Source: Prevotellamassilia sp.
Lineage (GTDB): Bacteria > Bacteroidota > Bacteroidia > Bacteroidales > Bacteroidaceae
DNA length: 5,829 nucleotides
Reading direction: 5' to 3'
Assembly: GCA_009775705.1 (NCBI GenBank)
Contig: VSQE01000103.1
Span: 1 to 5,829, forward strand
A program made the position numbers and the translations under genes. The notes under the pieces are model-generated. The model was not told the origin of the DNA and did not search any database. It saw only the letters and a list, made by a program, of their open reading frames with translations. The first letter of the stretch is position 1; every line of letters begins with the position of its first letter. Below, piece after piece: positions 5,314-5,829 of the stretch.

Positions 5314-5727
5314 ATGTTACCTCACAAAAAGACAATAGAAGTGGTAGCCGCCATCATCCAGCGTAACGGCCTTACATTTTCCACACAACGCGGATATGGC
5401 GAATGGAAAGGCTGGTGGGAATTCCCCGGCGGAAAGATGGAAGCCGGAGAAGAGCCCGCCGAGGCATTGAGACGGGAGATACGTGAAGAACTTTCCGCCG
5501 AGATAACAGTTGGAGACAGGCTCTGCACTGTAGAGTATGACTACCCCAGGTTCCACCTCATCATGCACTGCTATCTCTGTTCGCTCAAAAGCGGAGAGCC
5601 AACACTTCTGGAACACGAAGATGCCAGATGGCTTCCCATAGACAAACTCGACACCGTAAATTGGCTTCCGGCCGATGAAGAGGTCATATCCAGACTCCGT
5701 AACAATGATCCTAACAAATTCGGATAA
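5314..5727 (+). CDS. Nudix hydrolase, (deoxy)nucleoside triphosphate pyrophosphohydrolase (MutT/NudG-like)
   Basis: The product has 137 residues, a usual size for a single-domain MutT-like enzyme. It opens with KKTIEVVAAII, the first strand typical of this group. The Nudix box runs from G40 to A62: G40-x5-E46-x7-R54-E55-I56-R57-E58-E59. The catalytic metal-binding glutamates are present, but the usual Gly near the end of the box is Ser61. QRGYGEWKGWWEFPGGK and EYDYPRFHLIMHCY are typical of MutT- and NudG-type enzymes. These hydrolyse noncanonical triphosphates such as 8-oxo-dGTP, or CTP derivatives, to the monophosphate and pyrophosphate in the cytoplasm, protecting against mutation. Which substrate applies here cannot be read from sequence. 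I chose the ATG at 5314 over a GTG at 5260, which adds 18 residues without family-like sequence. The gene is divergent from the thioredoxin-like gene and ends just before a strong terminator. Confidence 0.93.
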   Translation: MLPHKKTIEVVAAIIQRNGLTFSTQRGYGEWKGWWEFPGGKMEAGEEPAEALRREIREELSAEITVGDRLCTVEYDYPRFHLIMHCYLCSLKSGEPTLLEHEDARWLPIDKLDTVNWLPADEEVISRLRNNDPNKFG

Positions 5728-5755
5728 AAAGCATATCCCCGTCCCTAATACGAAA

Positions 5756-5801
5756 AGAGGCTGTGTCGTAATTAAGTTTTACGGCGCAGCCTCTGTTTTT
5801 T
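5756..5801 (+). terminator. Rho-independent terminator of the Nudix gene
   Basis: A 16-bp stem pairs 5756-5771 with 5779-5794 around a 7-base loop, followed by G and six U. Fourteen pairs are Watson-Crick and two are G-U (5764 with 5786, 5766 with 5784), so in rightward RNA the stem is continuous. In leftward RNA those two would be A-C mismatches. It lies 28 bases past the Nudix stop. The GAGGCTGTGTC core resembles elements I recall as recurrent near Bacteroides genes (unverified). Confidence 0.88.
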
Positions 5802-5829
5802 GAGTGTTGAGGTTTGGATATTTTTCAGG

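Noticed and set aside
5115..5315. Upstream extension of the thioredoxin-like gene
   Set aside because: The extension would cover the consensus promoter at 5159-5190 and the divergent Nudix start, and would hide the signal peptide that begins at the ATG at 5114.

Overview
This window looks like chromosomal DNA from a gut-type member of the Bacteroidales (Bacteroides or a close relative). Four things point there. The promoters match the Bacteroides pattern TTTG-N19-21-TAnnTTTG. The leaders before start codons are A/T-rich with no clear Shine-Dalgarno. One secreted protein ends in the Bacteroidales tail motif VYDLSGRRV...GVYIIGGKK. A thioredoxin-fold protein carries the long N-terminal region common in this order. 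The species cannot be named from sequence alone.

Layout, left to right. Positions 1-365 hold no convincing gene. They contain a GC-rich hairpin terminator (48-72), a leftward promoter whose transcript would run straight into it (97-128), an imperfect inverted repeat around both (19-41 and 183-204), and a strong leftward terminator (270-331). Next comes a two-gene leftward unit: an 861-residue secreted modular protein (3206 to 621) and a 54-residue acidic-tailed small protein (530 to 366). The genes are separated by a 90-base gap with a hairpin, and the unit ends at 270-331. Its promoter lies at 3283-3313, next to a run of eight G. Upstream is a leftward single gene for a 558-residue exported thioredoxin-like protein (5114 to 3438), with its own promoter (5159-5190) and terminator (3341-3384). 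At the right end a rightward Nudix hydrolase gene (5314-5727) is divergently transcribed and ends at a 16-bp terminator stem (5756-5801).

There is no mobile element, CRISPR array, tRNA or rRNA. Three of the four genes look like separate transcription units. The thioredoxin-like protein probably acts on disulfides in the periplasm, the Nudix enzyme probably cleans the nucleotide pool in the cytoplasm, and the secreted modular protein probably works outside the inner membrane. No shared pathway can be shown.

The points most worth a second look are the large secreted protein paired with a tiny protein, the 14-base sequence shared by the gap hairpin loop and the final terminator, the G8 tract beside the operon promoter, and the promoter-hairpin-inverted repeat arrangement at the left edge.
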